Shown: positions 34,151-45,757 of the stretch, piece after piece
Layout: every line of letters starts with the position of its first letter
Position numbering within the stretch: position 1 is the first letter of the stretch
Source: Buxus sempervirens
Taxonomy: Eukaryota; Streptophyta; Magnoliopsida; Buxales; Buxaceae
DNA: 64,000 nt
Direction: 5' to 3'
Assembly: GCA_947561395.2 (NCBI GenBank)
Contig: OX387185.1
Coordinates: forward strand, 44,650,602-44,714,601
The notes under the pieces: model-generated
What the model was told of the DNA's origin: nothing
The model's input: the letters and a program-made list of their open reading frames with translations, nothing else
The model's database searches: none
Position numbers and translations under genes: made by a program

Positions 34151-34990
34151 TTAACTTGATGGATATGGAGTAAAATAAACTGGGAATGAGGAGGGAAAAT
34201 AACGGACTCGAATGATCTTCGCTGGGATCTTCCTGCACATCCCGTACAAGAAACCTTCGTATCTATCCTCAGCTAACGAGTAAACCTTCTTCATCTTCCC
34301 GTAAACTTCACAGGTCAAGAGACTGTCATAACCAGCTTGATGAGCACTTCCAGGATCATCAACTTTCAGAATCTTCGCTAATTTCTGCAATCCCAGTTCC
34401 CCACCAAGCAAACCATCACAAAATCCTGCAATAAACTTCACATCGTATACACGATTGAATGTCTCACGAAGAAGTCCAAGAAAGTCTCGAACTGAATCAG
34501 GCATCGAACTCCCAGTCACTATCTTGGCTATATACGCCAAGTCATATAATCCGTGAAAGGTAACCCACTTGATTTTCGGATGCCAGGCTATGATCTCCTT
34601 AAAAAATCTCGAAAACAGATCCAAATCAATACCTTCCCTTCTGTTATTTTCCAGATCAATTCCGTTTCTCTTTAATAAATCAATAGACTCTCGCACACAA
34701 AGATCGGAATCGGGATTGAAATTACAGAAATTGAACTGCCATGTCATCGGTGGATCTCCATTCTCCTCACACAACGTAATACCCATCTGGATTAAAGTGA
34801 GGTGATCTACATTGAACTTCAGATCCTCGTAGCGTTCTTGTTCTGAAGAATTGCGAGGAGTATTGCGCAGAAATCCGGGAAACTCGGTATCAACCGTCAC
34901 ATAAGAATAAGAATGCAGCAGCAATTCAAGTCTATTTATCTCCTCTAAAAAATTCCTTCTCCAAACTTCCTGGAGATGCCTAGAACCCAT
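34151..34990 (-). CDS. CAF1: CAF1/POP2-type deadenylase, copy 2
   Basis: An intronless ORF of 279 residues from the ATG of MGSRHLQEVW at 34990. The DEDDh nuclease set is complete: D34 and E36 in the usual VDTEFPG context, D150 (FHGLYDLAY), H217 and D222 (HQAGYDSLLT). Compared with copy 1 it has two extra residues (SD after NPD, about residue 94), a handful of substitutions and a shorter C-terminus (YPSS then stop, against YSSFVGYRHS). The end differs because the sequence beside the SINE at 34045 has replaced the original 3' end. About 250 bases of promoter are shared with copy 1, so both may respond to similar signals (inference). Confidence 0.93.
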   Translation of the reverse strand: MGSRHLQEVWRRNFLEEINRLELLLHSYSYVTVDTEFPGFLRNTPRNSSEQERYEDLKFNVDHLTLIQMGITLCEENGDPPMTWQFNFCNFNPDSDLCVRESIDLLKRNGIDLENNRREGIDLDLFSRFFKEIIAWHPKIKWVTFHGLYDLAYIAKIVTGSSMPDSVRDFLGLLRETFNRVYDVKFIAGFCDGLLGGELGLQKLAKILKVDDPGSAHQAGYDSLLTCEVYGKMKKVYSLAEDRYEGFLYGMCRKIPAKIIRVRYFPSSFPVYFTPYPSS

Positions 34991-35355
34991 CACCCAATAC
35001 TTCTTTCTTCTTTCGCTCCTCTGTTCTCTGTTTCCAGTTCTCTGTTCGTGGTTTCCAATTGTGAATTCGAAGGGTTTTTAAAAACGAAGTTCTCTACTTC
35101 TAACCCTAGAAGGTCTCGGATAGTTTCTAAAAACGACAACTATTTCGAACAGGGCTCGGAGACGCGAACAGAAAGTACTTTTACTCTCATCGGAACACAA
35201 CCCAAAGCAGAGCGGGTTGGGCCGCGTCTTTTCACGAGGCTTATTCCCAATTCAAAATTCAATTTTACCTAGCAGAAACTCAGTTGGGCCCAACCCAAAC
35301 TTAACCCGACTCACACGTTGCTTTCTGACTTCAAACTAGATTAAGACCGGTTCCT

Positions 35356-35881
35356 ATATCTACGGAGTCTCAATCTATACCCTTATTTGGAGTTTTTCTT
35401 AGGATTTTAAAAAGTGTAATTAAAAATTTACACTTATACCATTCAGGCAGTTTTTTAATACACATAGCGTGATCGTATGGAAACTCCAAATAAAAGTGCA
35501 GATAAAGGCTCCACAGGATCTCAATTGGATTCAAACTCGCATAAATTTAAGTTTAGGAATGGCAATGGTTTGGTTAAAAGCAAAGAACTAAATCTGTTAA
35601 AGTCAATTTTGTGTAGTCCTTAATTAGTTTTAATTTGGCTTGGTTTTACGGTCAAATCGAATCGGTTACATTTATAAACAAATTAAAGTCATACCACCAA
35701 CTAGGGATGATTCGGTTTATCAATTAAAGTGGATAAAATGAATCGAACCTATTAGGGTGGGTTTTTGGTTTGTATTGATTGGTTCTATTTGTAGTACATC
35801 AATATCACATCGATTTCGGTTTTTCTCAAAGCTAAACCAAAACCCTACAATAATTGCTCTGCTCCCCCCTCCCCCCCCCCC

Positions 35882-35928
<47 letters not shown>

Positions 35929-36507
35929 CTTCACTTTACGCCACGCCGACTCTCCGTCGTGGAATTAGACAAGGGTGGTCTACGATCAATAGGAACTAGT
36001 CCCTTAGATTTCGCACGTAGGAGATCGAGACACAGCCCCAGGCTATGGGGAAAGATGCAGATCGATCGCCCTAGATAGACAACTACATAGAGGGTCTTTA
36101 TCCCCCCGCGCAAAGTCCTATTTTAGATGACTTCCTAGTATTTGAAGATAAATGGATAAAATAATTATGTGGAGCAAATTTTGCTTTAAATTCAATTTTT
36201 ATTGAATAAGTTAGATAAAATTATTTTTATTTTTATTAGTGACGGTAATAATTTGTCGAAAAATTAAGTATAACTAAAAAAATTAATGGGAAACTATTAG
36301 AATGAAAAGGTTCAGTCGAAGAAGGCCCAGTGTTTTGTTGAGACTTATTTAATTTTTTTGAGGGTATTTAGGAAATTACAAAATAGAGTAGCACCTTAAG
36401 GTTTTGATGCTTTGTATAGTAATATAGACCAGATGCGTCAAAATTCAAATCTCCATTGCTCCTTTGGGAGATGTTCCATTGGTTTATTTTATTGGGAACA
36501 TATTTGG
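35356..36507. other. Intergenic spacer with a poly-C tract
   Basis: No gene recognised. ORFs rich in Pro at 35757-36078 are products of the C tract. 35540-35760 has the low-complexity GGTTTGGTT/CGGTT style often seen in decayed plant transposons. Confidence 0.5.
35863..35925 (+). repeat. Poly-C tract (43 uninterrupted C)
   Basis: CCCCCC-T-C11-T followed by 43 C (35883-35925). The complement is a long poly-G. The true length may be misassembled. Confidence 0.95.
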
Positions 36508-36851
36508 TAGGCCTGGCAATGGGTAGGATATATATCTTTACTCATGTCTTACTTTAATGTTTTTATGGCTCATTAGTTTTGATGTTAAGATTGATAGTTA
36601 AAATTTGCTTTAATAGTTAAAATTTATTTTTGAGTTTTAGGTTCAAATCGGATCGAATTCGAATTTCAATTATTTGTTCGATCGAATATCGAATTCAAAT
36701 GTTGTATATGAATTAGGTTTCGAATTCGAATTCAAGTGTAAAAGATCTATCGGAATTTTGGATCAAATTCGGATATCGGTTTTTTTTTTTTTCCCGATTC
36801 GAATTCAAATCATGATAGATCTATACCGTATTCAACTCATTGCTAGCCCTA
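36508..36851. mobile_element. hAT-type MITE
   Basis: Terminal inverted repeats TAGGCCTGGCAATGGGT (36508-36524) and the reverse of 36835-36851 (TAGGGCTAGCAATGAGT) match at 14 of 17 positions. TAGGG-TGGCAA ends are typical of plant hAT MITEs. The interior is rich in GAATTCGAATTC-like palindromes. Flanking 8-base sites (ATATTTGG and TTATCGGG) agree at only 5 positions. Confidence 0.65.
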
Positions 36852-37560
36852 TTATCGGGTTCATGCCCTCAATTAAAGTCATCTTGTTCTTTGGTGTAGT
36901 AATTGCAAAAGAGTGAATAGCTCCATGCGCACACTTCCAAATGAACATGTGAATCCCTTGATTGCTCAACTCATGTGCTAGACCAAGGCCGAATTGGCCA
37001 AACCAACCCCTATTCGACCATAGACAAGTGAATTTATTTTAACTACTTTAGGGTTTTAGAGACATAATTATTTGAATAAATTTGTCAAACAAATTTGAAT
37101 TAATTTATAATATATTATTATAATTGATAATATAATTGCTTTTTAATATTTTTCATTTCATTAATATATGATCGTTAACGGGTCGGATACGAATAAAATA
37201 ATAAGAATCCAAAAAAACGGCGCGAATATAAGATCCCGGACGGATAGCGGGTAAGCTTAAAGTCGTCGCGGATCGCGCGTGGATAAGTGAGTTGAGTCAA
37301 AGTCTACGCGTTTAAGGTGTATCTGAACCTACCCTATTATATCGTTCCACGTTTTTAATTATTCCAACAAATTAGAAAGTCACAGCTCGTCGTGAAATCT
37401 TTACCGTTTGATTTGCTGTTAAACATGTAAATTGGTAGATCTCGAGGTATAGTATCAGTTTCCGAAACACTTTTGAAAACCTTAAATAACCGAGCCTGTC
37501 GAGCTTGGAATTAGGAGGTAAGCGAACGACCTGAGAGGGAGGAGAAGCAGAGTGACGAAG
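36852..37560 (+). promoter_or_regulatory. Spacer and likely promoter/5'UTR of the GDPD gene
   Basis: 37170-37330 resembles decayed transposon sequence (GGGTCGGATACGAAT). 37490-37560 is purine-rich and directly precedes the proposed GDPD start codon. No other feature was seen. Confidence 0.4.
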
Positions 37561-40500
37561 ATGACTTCATTCCGTAGGCAGATTAGACCCTAACCCTAAT
37601 TTGCATTTTTATGTTTTTTTCTCCGTTTTTCTTCGTTTTTTTTTTGGGATAGCTTTTGTTTGTTTTGATCCTCAATGAATTACGATGCGTTCATTTGCAT
37701 CTATTTGGTTGATAGGATTTGCTTACGTTTTAAATCTTTCTCCCTGTCATTAACTTTTCTAGGTTTTCAAATCTCGATCTTGGGATTGTTTTTTAAGTTC
37801 ATTTGCCTTCTCTTGTTATCTTTTTGTTTTTAGGAAATTGGGATTTAGTTTCGTTTCTTCTGCATTTATTTTATAAATTGGTTTATGTTCATGTTCATTC
37901 CTTTCTTCTGTAGATGCGTTGTCCAGTTAAAGAAATCATTGTGATCTCATTGTCAGTTTTTTTTTTTTGGGATTTCTATGATTCTTTATAAATCTTATTC
38001 TGCGGCATTTGATTTTTGTTGGATAAGACAATGGATTCTTTTGTTCCTTCAACAATCCCTTGAAATGATCGAACTGGCTTGAATTAAAGTTGGAGGGCAC
38101 TTTACTCATCTTTAGACCTTTTTTTCATTTGCAGGGCTTTGTTTCGAAATGAAATATTTCTTTTTTGATATTTCTCCCTTAGTTCTACAATCCTAGATTT
38201 TGGTATTAGGCATAGATGACTGCTCTACGTATTAAAACTAACAAAAAAACTTTAATACCTTGTATCATAGCTGGGGAGGGTAATGTAAATCATATTCCAC
38301 CAATCTTTGCTTATATGTTCTACGTACTAGAGTAAATACTTGAGATGTAGTTTATTGAATTTATTTAGTTTTTCTTTTTTGTTCCTAAAGCATATTTGGA
38401 CTTGAAATCTCATCAGATTGCCATTTATTTATTTTTGAGGCACAATCATTTTGTCTTACAATATATGCAAGCATATCATTGTCATCTATTCATACAGGGA
38501 ATCTAAGATTCCTTATACTGTGTAAACCAGATGCATTCCACTCTGTAGTAGCAGTGTTGGAATTTGTATTCTATACAGACATGGACTATTTTATGGAAAA
38601 GAATGTCATGATCTATCTGACGATCACAACCACTAGATCAACTTGATTTTGGTCCTCAATTTTGATGGTTGTACCAGTAATTCTTGTTTCAACCCTTGCA
38701 TCTCTCCCACCTTCATGAGTTTGAAATATTTCTGGTCATAGTTTTACCATTCTAAACAAGAGAAGGGTGACCTCAAATTATACTTTTAACATGTTTATTG
38801 ATAGTTACAGCTGTTTTTGCTTAAATGAATATCAGGATCTGTTTTTAGACTGAAGAAAATCAATGTGTTTATTTGATTTCTGCAGGCTTTGCTCCTTTCT
38901 TATTTGTATTTTTCATTGGGGGATGTCTTGGAAGGCCTCTCTATACACTTCCAAGTAGAATTTCTGGCCATAAACAGCCTCTACAAACATTTCGTCCATA
39001 TAACCTTGCACATCGTGGTTCTAATGGGGAGTTTCCTGAAGAAACTGCTGCTGCATACATGGTATAAATCATGTACCCTGATTTGATGTGTATGGTAGAT
39101 GATTTGAGTGCACTCGCCTCCCTTTTTTGAATGCAGTTTCTTTTAGAGGTTTTACTTATTTGAAAAGCAAAAAAAATCAATGGTAAAGCAAGTACTTAGA
39201 CAAATTTCAGAACTGTTATTTGAGTAGTTGTTTATGTCATGTTAAGTTTTTATCTGAACCATGGCTTCTAATTCGTGTTACTAGTCTGTGTAGACTGAAA
39301 TGTCAACTATGCCTGCTCATGCAGTACTTAGTAAACACTGTGACTTGGAAGTTGGGATTCAATTATACATCATGATTCAGAATTCAGTTATTCTTGTTGT
39401 ACTTAATAAGTCACCTATGCAAATGAATCAGTCTACTGCTACTACACTTTATATAAATAAAACTGTCAACAAGTTAACCTAGTTATCGGTTTCATTGTTG
39501 GCCAAGTTACCCATAGGTAACAAGTTCTCCTACAAAATTTTTCAAGAAACCAACTCTCAGTTCAAGTAATTATGTATGTGGCCTTTTTAAACAAGAATAA
39601 GTTAGTATTTCAGTCTAATAGGTGGTTGGTTTTAGGTTTATTTGCCATTCTTGATTTTGTTGATCCTATCTATTATCTATTATGGAGGCAAAAGTCTATA
39701 GCAATTCAGTGTTCTTGCAGAGAGCCATTGAAGAGGGTGCAGATTTCATTGAAACAGATATCCTTTCCACAAAAGATGGAGTTCTTGTATGCGCCCATGA
39801 TGTGACACTTGATGCGACAACTGATATTGCTGACCATAAGGAGTTTGCCAACCGTAAAAGGACATATGAAGTTCAAGGGGTGAATACTACTGGATGGTTT
39901 GTTGGTGCGCATGTTCTACTGCTATCATCTCCCTTACTTTATGCATGGATTATTGCTATGTCTCTTCCTTTTAATCTGCAGGCAAAATTTAATAATTGAT
40001 ATCTAGTGTTAAAGACACTACTAATTGTGATTTCTCTTCCTTTAAAGCTGAAAGATAAAATTCTATGGTTGATATTTATTTTTAAAGAAATTCTATTATA
40101 TTAGTATAAGCTACGCTTCTTTAATTGGTGTGGAAGTTTAATCATGACCAACATTTGGTATTTTTTACTGTTTTAAATCTCTCATTAAAATTCTATAGTA
40201 AAGTGGAATAAGATTAACTATGCAACTCTGTTTTAGCTTTAGGTTTTTTTATAAAAAGACACCTCTCTATTCTAAGGAATTAATTTTTTTTGTTTATAAT
40301 TTTTGGTAAGTGAATTTCTCTCAATGTATGTGTATGTTTGGATTAAAAGTGTATCTTTTACAAATATAGCATCTAGAATTCAGTAATGAGTTTAAAAAAA
40401 TAGTTTTATTTATTGAAATAAATTATAACTTAATAGGTAGCATATCTAGTAATGCTTGTGTATTGCATGTTGGTTCCATTGGTTTGTATTAATTATATAA

Positions 40501-43500
40501 ATGCTTATAAACACTTGAATTATGCCTTGTATATGTCTTTACTGATATTAGTTTAATCATCATATCTTATTTTTATTTTTTTCAATCTTTTGCAATTTTA
40601 CCTTAGATAATTTGCTTTCTAAAAAATAACCTAACATTTTTTTTAATCATGTTCAGTTGACTTTACACTAGAAGAACTGAAGTCACTTCGTGCTAAGCAG
40701 CGTTATGATTTCCGAGATCAACAATACAATGGTCAGTCTCCTCCTTTTAGCACAAATTTTCCCTAGACATTTGCCTTCCAATTTTCTTTTAAACTGCCTG
40801 TCTTAAACTTATTTTTTAGTATTAATTTGAATATATGGTGATTAATATATTTTTGCTGATTATCATGATATAGAAGTTCTAAACTTGGTTTCTGCTTTAT
40901 AGTGTTATTTTTGCCTGGTCATTACTTCCCTATGAGCAGGTACAGAGCAATATCGTATGATATTGTCCTTTACTGTACCAGGTTGGCCAAGGCCATATAA
41001 GACAATGATTTTATTTAATCTCCTCCAAACAAGCGCTTCCAGATTTTCTGTAATACATTTTACCTAGAATTAATGATAAAATATAAAAGAAGAGATCCTT
41101 ATACCTAATTTCAGAATTGTCAAGTTGGAATCGTTTCACTGGTTTATACTTGCACTGGATTCAGTAATGGGCAACCTGGCCCTTACAACTAATTTTAAAT
41201 TTTTATTTAAGGTCTTGACTGAAGGTATTATGTTTTCTCATCATTCATACTTTGTTTTTCACTTGCACACAATGTTCCTATATAATTTACCGCGTACATC
41301 TATATTCATATATTCCCTATCTTTTGTGTCGATTGCAGTTACTAACCTAATTGAATTCAGCAATAATCTCTTCTTTCCCTTGATGATTCTTTGGCAGGAA
41401 AATTCCCAATTATCACCTTTGAAGAGTTTATTTCAATTGCATTGGACGCACCCAGAATTGTTGGAATTTATCCAGAGATCAAAAACCCAGTATTTATCAA
41501 CCAGCATGTAAGTAATTTTCCTTATGAACAGTGTCGTGGTCAAATGAAAAGGACGTGTTTTTCTGAATTATTGGATTTAAAGTGAAGAGTATGAGATCTA
41601 TGGGTATGAACTATGAAGTGGGTACTTCATAGAAGTATGACTGGCACTATATTCACATGGGTGATGTGGATAATGTTGGTTTGGGATATAAACTCATTAG
41701 ATTATTTTTACCATATTGGTACTTAATTAAAAATAAATATTTTGGTGACCTTGTTTAACTCTTATTATTACACCATTACTTTTGACAGGTCAAATGGTCA
41801 GATGGGAAGAAGTATGAAGATAAATTTGTGGACACGTTGAAGAAATACGGATACAAGGGTTCACATATGTCAAAAGAATGGTTAAATCAACCAATATTTA
41901 TACAGTCTTTTGCTCCAACTTCACTCGTATACATTTCAAACATGACAGATTTACCAAAGGTCTTCTTAATTGACGATGTTACAATAAGAACAGAAGACAC
42001 AAATCAGGTTACTGATTTTCCTGCCTGGGATTTACTGTGTTTAGTTCCTTAACACAATGAATATATGTTTCGTTCATCTCTTATCCTTTGTTTAATCAAA
42101 CATTTTACTACTGAAAATTTTGTTTGAGAAGTTTTCTTTAATTTAGTCTTAAATGTGAAATTAACGTAGGAAATCTAAAGAGATTATACTTATTTTTTAG
42201 GTATTTCCTTGCACAAGTTTATCCTCATAAAATTTAGTAACGTCAAAACCAATTTTAACTTTTCATAAATTATAACATAAGCTCGAGGTTTTTATGGTCA
42301 TTTTATAGATATCTCTATTTTTAAAATACCTTTGAATTTTCACATGTCGTTTTCTTGACTAATCTAAAATATCCTTTTATTGTTATATATATATACAGGA
42401 TTGAAATTCCTTTTTATGAAGGTTTTTTTGTTTTTTTTTCTTTTTATGGGACCTATTAAGTTTACTAAATTATCTTATCTTACATAATAATAAAATAAAT
42501 TTACATGGAATAAAAATTGAAAAATATAATTGCACCCACTAAAAACAAAACAATGATTAGAATAGGGGTTTGCTAGCTCAGCTAAACTCTGCTTAAAGAT
42601 TGGTTTCTGGCTCCTTTCATTTGAGTAAGCTTACAGGGTAACTAATGTTACTCTGATTTACATTACTCATTACTGTTACTTCATCATTTAATGTCACCTG
42701 TTAACAAAGTATAGTGTCTATATTATAATTTATTGTTAGTTACAATCATAATATTCAACTAATTAATTCACTTATTTTTCTAAAGAATTTTTTATCAAAA
42801 TTTAAAAATGTAGTAATTAAATATTAGGGCTGAGTCGGCTGACTTACTTAAATGTTTTATTATTTTCAATGAACCAAGCCCTCCCTGGCTTTGATCGCTT
42901 GGGCTCTTTCATTGGATGGACTTAAGGCTTGGTCTTTGCTTGCAAGCCAATTTTCTGGATTCAAGCCTTTTGACTTGCTGAAAGCCTGCATTTCTTTAAT
43001 GCTTGAAAATATTCACCTATGATTGCTTCTGTGATGAAAGGTGATAATCTTGACATAAATGGTCAAACAATTTCTATTCAAAACCTGAAGCAAGATATTT
43101 TGTAATAGCAGTAGGAATACCATGTTTTGAATACATTCGCTATCTTCATGCCCCCGCTTATAATGTTATCTTTTCCATACTTTTAACAGTTATGTTGAAT
43201 TGTTGAATATGTTACCTGTTGAGTATGATAATTATTCCAGGTGTCCAGGTTTATGTAGTAGAATTTTATAATAAAATTTCCTTTGCTTTATTTTCCCTTA
43301 TTGACATGGATGAACATGGGTCATTTGCAGACATACTGGGAAATTACTTCTGATGCTTACCTCAGATTCATAAAGGACTATGTGGTTGGAATTGGACCTT
43401 GGAAGGATACAGTTGTCCCCCCAACAAATAATTATTTGGCAAATCCCACTGATCTTGTTGCGAGAGCACATGCTCTTGATCTACAGGTATGCATCGTATA

Positions 43501-44670
43501 AAAGTTGTAGTAGTTATTCAGTAACTGTTTTTTATGACTATAGGAGCACATTATTGTTCAATATATACAGATGTAGTGGTTATGATTTTTTGTTGTAAGT
43601 TCTACTTATATATTTGTTTTAAGTTCACATAAAACAGAATACAAACACCTTTCCCATTTGGTGATAAGCATGGAATGATTGTATGTTTAAAACTATTATG
43701 AGCTTGTATTTTTGGGTTCATAGCCATGGGCTAGCCTGCTTTGACATTTCATAAGCTCTGTTTCTGGGCAAGCAAAGCATTCTGGACTTCTGGTCCATAC
43801 CTTTTCCTAACCTAAAAGCCCTTTTTAGCTTGTAAAGCCCAAGATAATGACTCAAAAAAGTTGTAGGGAATGACTCAAAAAAGTTGTAGGATCCCTACAA
43901 CTTTTGAGTCATTATCGTGGGACAGAGTAAGAATACATTCTCTAAAACAGCCGGAATGGATGAATTTTTAAATAATTGAATCCTGTCTTAATTTGTTTCT
44001 TCTTTATTTAAATATCAGTTTTCTCATTATCTAGTCAGCTTGTTACTTTTGACTGATCATTTTCCAGTGCTTGTGGAGTCAATCGTCATTTATTCATTCT
44101 TTTAGTTTTGCCATCCTACCATTTTATTTAAATTTTTAAGAGCTTTAAGCATTTCATTTATATTAGATGCCACTTTCAAATCAGGTTCTTGATCATTCTG
44201 GTTCAGCAGATTCTAGCCTAGGCAGCCAAAATATATTTTACATACTAAATTCAATATAAGAAAAAGAAAAAAATCATATATTACAAGCAATGACTAAAAA
44301 GTTGAAACAATGTATCAGATCAGGATGTAAGCTACAAAACAAAGAGAACATAGTTGATAAGTAACTTTATTAACTCAGTAGTATCCTCTCATTCCTCCTG
44401 CATTGTGGGCTAATCATGATATCTTTTCAGGTGCACCCCTACACCTACAGGAACGAGAACTCATTCTTACATTTTGACTTCTTCCAAGATCCATATGCAG
44501 AATATGATTACTGGATAAACAAGATTGGAGTTGATGGACTCTTTACAGATTTCACTGGGAGCCTCCATAAATATCAGGAATGGACCTCTCCCCTCTCTCC
44601 AAAAGATGATGCCGGTGTACTAAAGCTGTTGCGTAAACTTGCATCATTAATCTCCAACAAAAATGTATGA
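37561..44670 (+). CDS. GDPD: Glycerophosphodiester phosphodiesterase, GDPD5/6-like
   Basis: Exons: 37561-37573 (start exon, inferred), 38886-39061, 39721-39904, 40657-40731, 41398-41507, 41789-42007, 43331-43486, 44431-44670; 390 residues. GDPD hydrolyses glycerophosphodiesters to glycerol-3-phosphate and an alcohol. Residues 5-20 are a hydrophobic secretion signal ([15 protein letters not shown]). The catalytic HRGSNGE (H47), metal ligands in ETDI (E74, D76) and second His in AHD (H89) are present. Later blocks [41 protein letters not shown] and [12 protein letters not shown] match the plant GDPD5/6 type throughout. The 13-base start exon is chosen because it gives an ATG with the needed phase; its donor (GTAGGC) is weak. 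Splicing elsewhere is firm. Confidence 0.9.
43838..43921. repeat. Foldback structure in GDPD intron 7
   Basis: An arm (43838-43868) containing AATGACTCAAAAAAGTTGTA is followed by a partial direct copy (43869-43890) and then an inverted copy (43892-43921, TACAACTTTTGAGTCATTAT). The inverted arm pairs with either direct copy. Confidence 0.85.
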
Positions 44671-45757
44671 GCATGGTGATTTAGTATGTGATTGATTTCA
44701 AATTTCTTTTCTACTTCGGGTAGGTAAAGCTGCTGCCAACTGTCTATGATGAGTGTCTAGTAATTTGTTTTTTCATTTTTGATTTGGTGTTTGAACTGGC
44801 AAGTTTGTTACGACAGATTTGCTTTGTTAAATAAATAATTGAAAATAGCATTATGTCTTCTACTTATAAAAGTCCATCTTTATTCAAATGTCTATTGCTC
44901 GACTAAAGGCTTATCTAATGCCCTACTTGATTGATACCTCGACAGTGCATCCCATGAGCATGCACCGATTGTTGGCCATGGACAAAATAAGGAAACATTA
45001 CCATCTCACAAGATAGTAAAAGTTATGTCTCCCCGATTCATGAGAGCCACCTGAAACAATCTGATCAAATCCAAAAAATCAAACCTGAAGCAATCCAATT
45101 AGCCTAAAACAGCAATGATAACCATTTTCTTTGGAATGATTTTATGATTTCCTTGAATGAAGTTCTACCTTGTTGGATTTTCTTGAAGAACCTCAGGGCA
45201 GACTGATGGACTTATACAAGCACACATAAAATCCATTCCTGATATTGAGCACATGCTCAATCCCTCAAAGAAAACCCATAGAATCCCTGGTTAACAAAAC
45301 CATAAAAACCACAAGAATATAAAGAGCAAGTCCAATTCATAAGGGGAAACATGGCTGGAATGTACCAATAATTGGGACAATAAAGAGTTTCTGAGTTTGA
45401 ATTATATATATATATATATACCCCGGTTTCATTTTACTTCACAACTATTACATGAGAGAATAATACAAACTGAAGCTTGATCCCATAAGAGGAATGTTTC
45501 CACATTCTCAGCAGGTTCATCTTTTAGGTCCTCCCTCATGGAATAACACTAGACAAAAAGGGTAAAAAAGAAGAAGAAAGTAAAAAATAAAAATGGAAGG
45601 CAAACGCCGATATCTCTACAATTGGAATCATGAAAAACTCAGAAATGAACCTAACGATTGCTACAGAAACGGTATATGGTGCAGGAGGCTGTCCAGGTGC
45701 AGGTTGTTTTAACCTTTTACCTTGCACACAACGAATGCAACTGAAATTAAAACCTCA
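44671..45757. other. Convergent 3' spacer between GDPD and the RPK2-like gene
   Basis: Contains the 3'UTRs of two convergent genes and a (TA)n microsatellite at about 45402-45420. No coding sequence was recognised. Confidence 0.6.

Larger units (their letters stand above)
32730..35355 (-). repeat. Inverted segmental duplication, right arm
   Basis: Reverse-complement partner of about 22680-26480. It contains CAF1 copy 2 with its promoter, the 3' flank, the CTTGGGGTCCCAACT block (reverse at about 33415-33430), and about 600 bases matching the AFP intron (reverse of TTGGTCACATGATAATATG near 33290). The counterpart of 24565-25860, with the AFP terminal exon, is absent. A minus-strand ORF at 33348-33641 lies inside the arm and is not recognised. 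Confidence 0.85.

Noticed and set aside
35757..36078. Proline-rich ORFs
   Set aside because: Produced by the poly-C tract; no start context or conserved domain.
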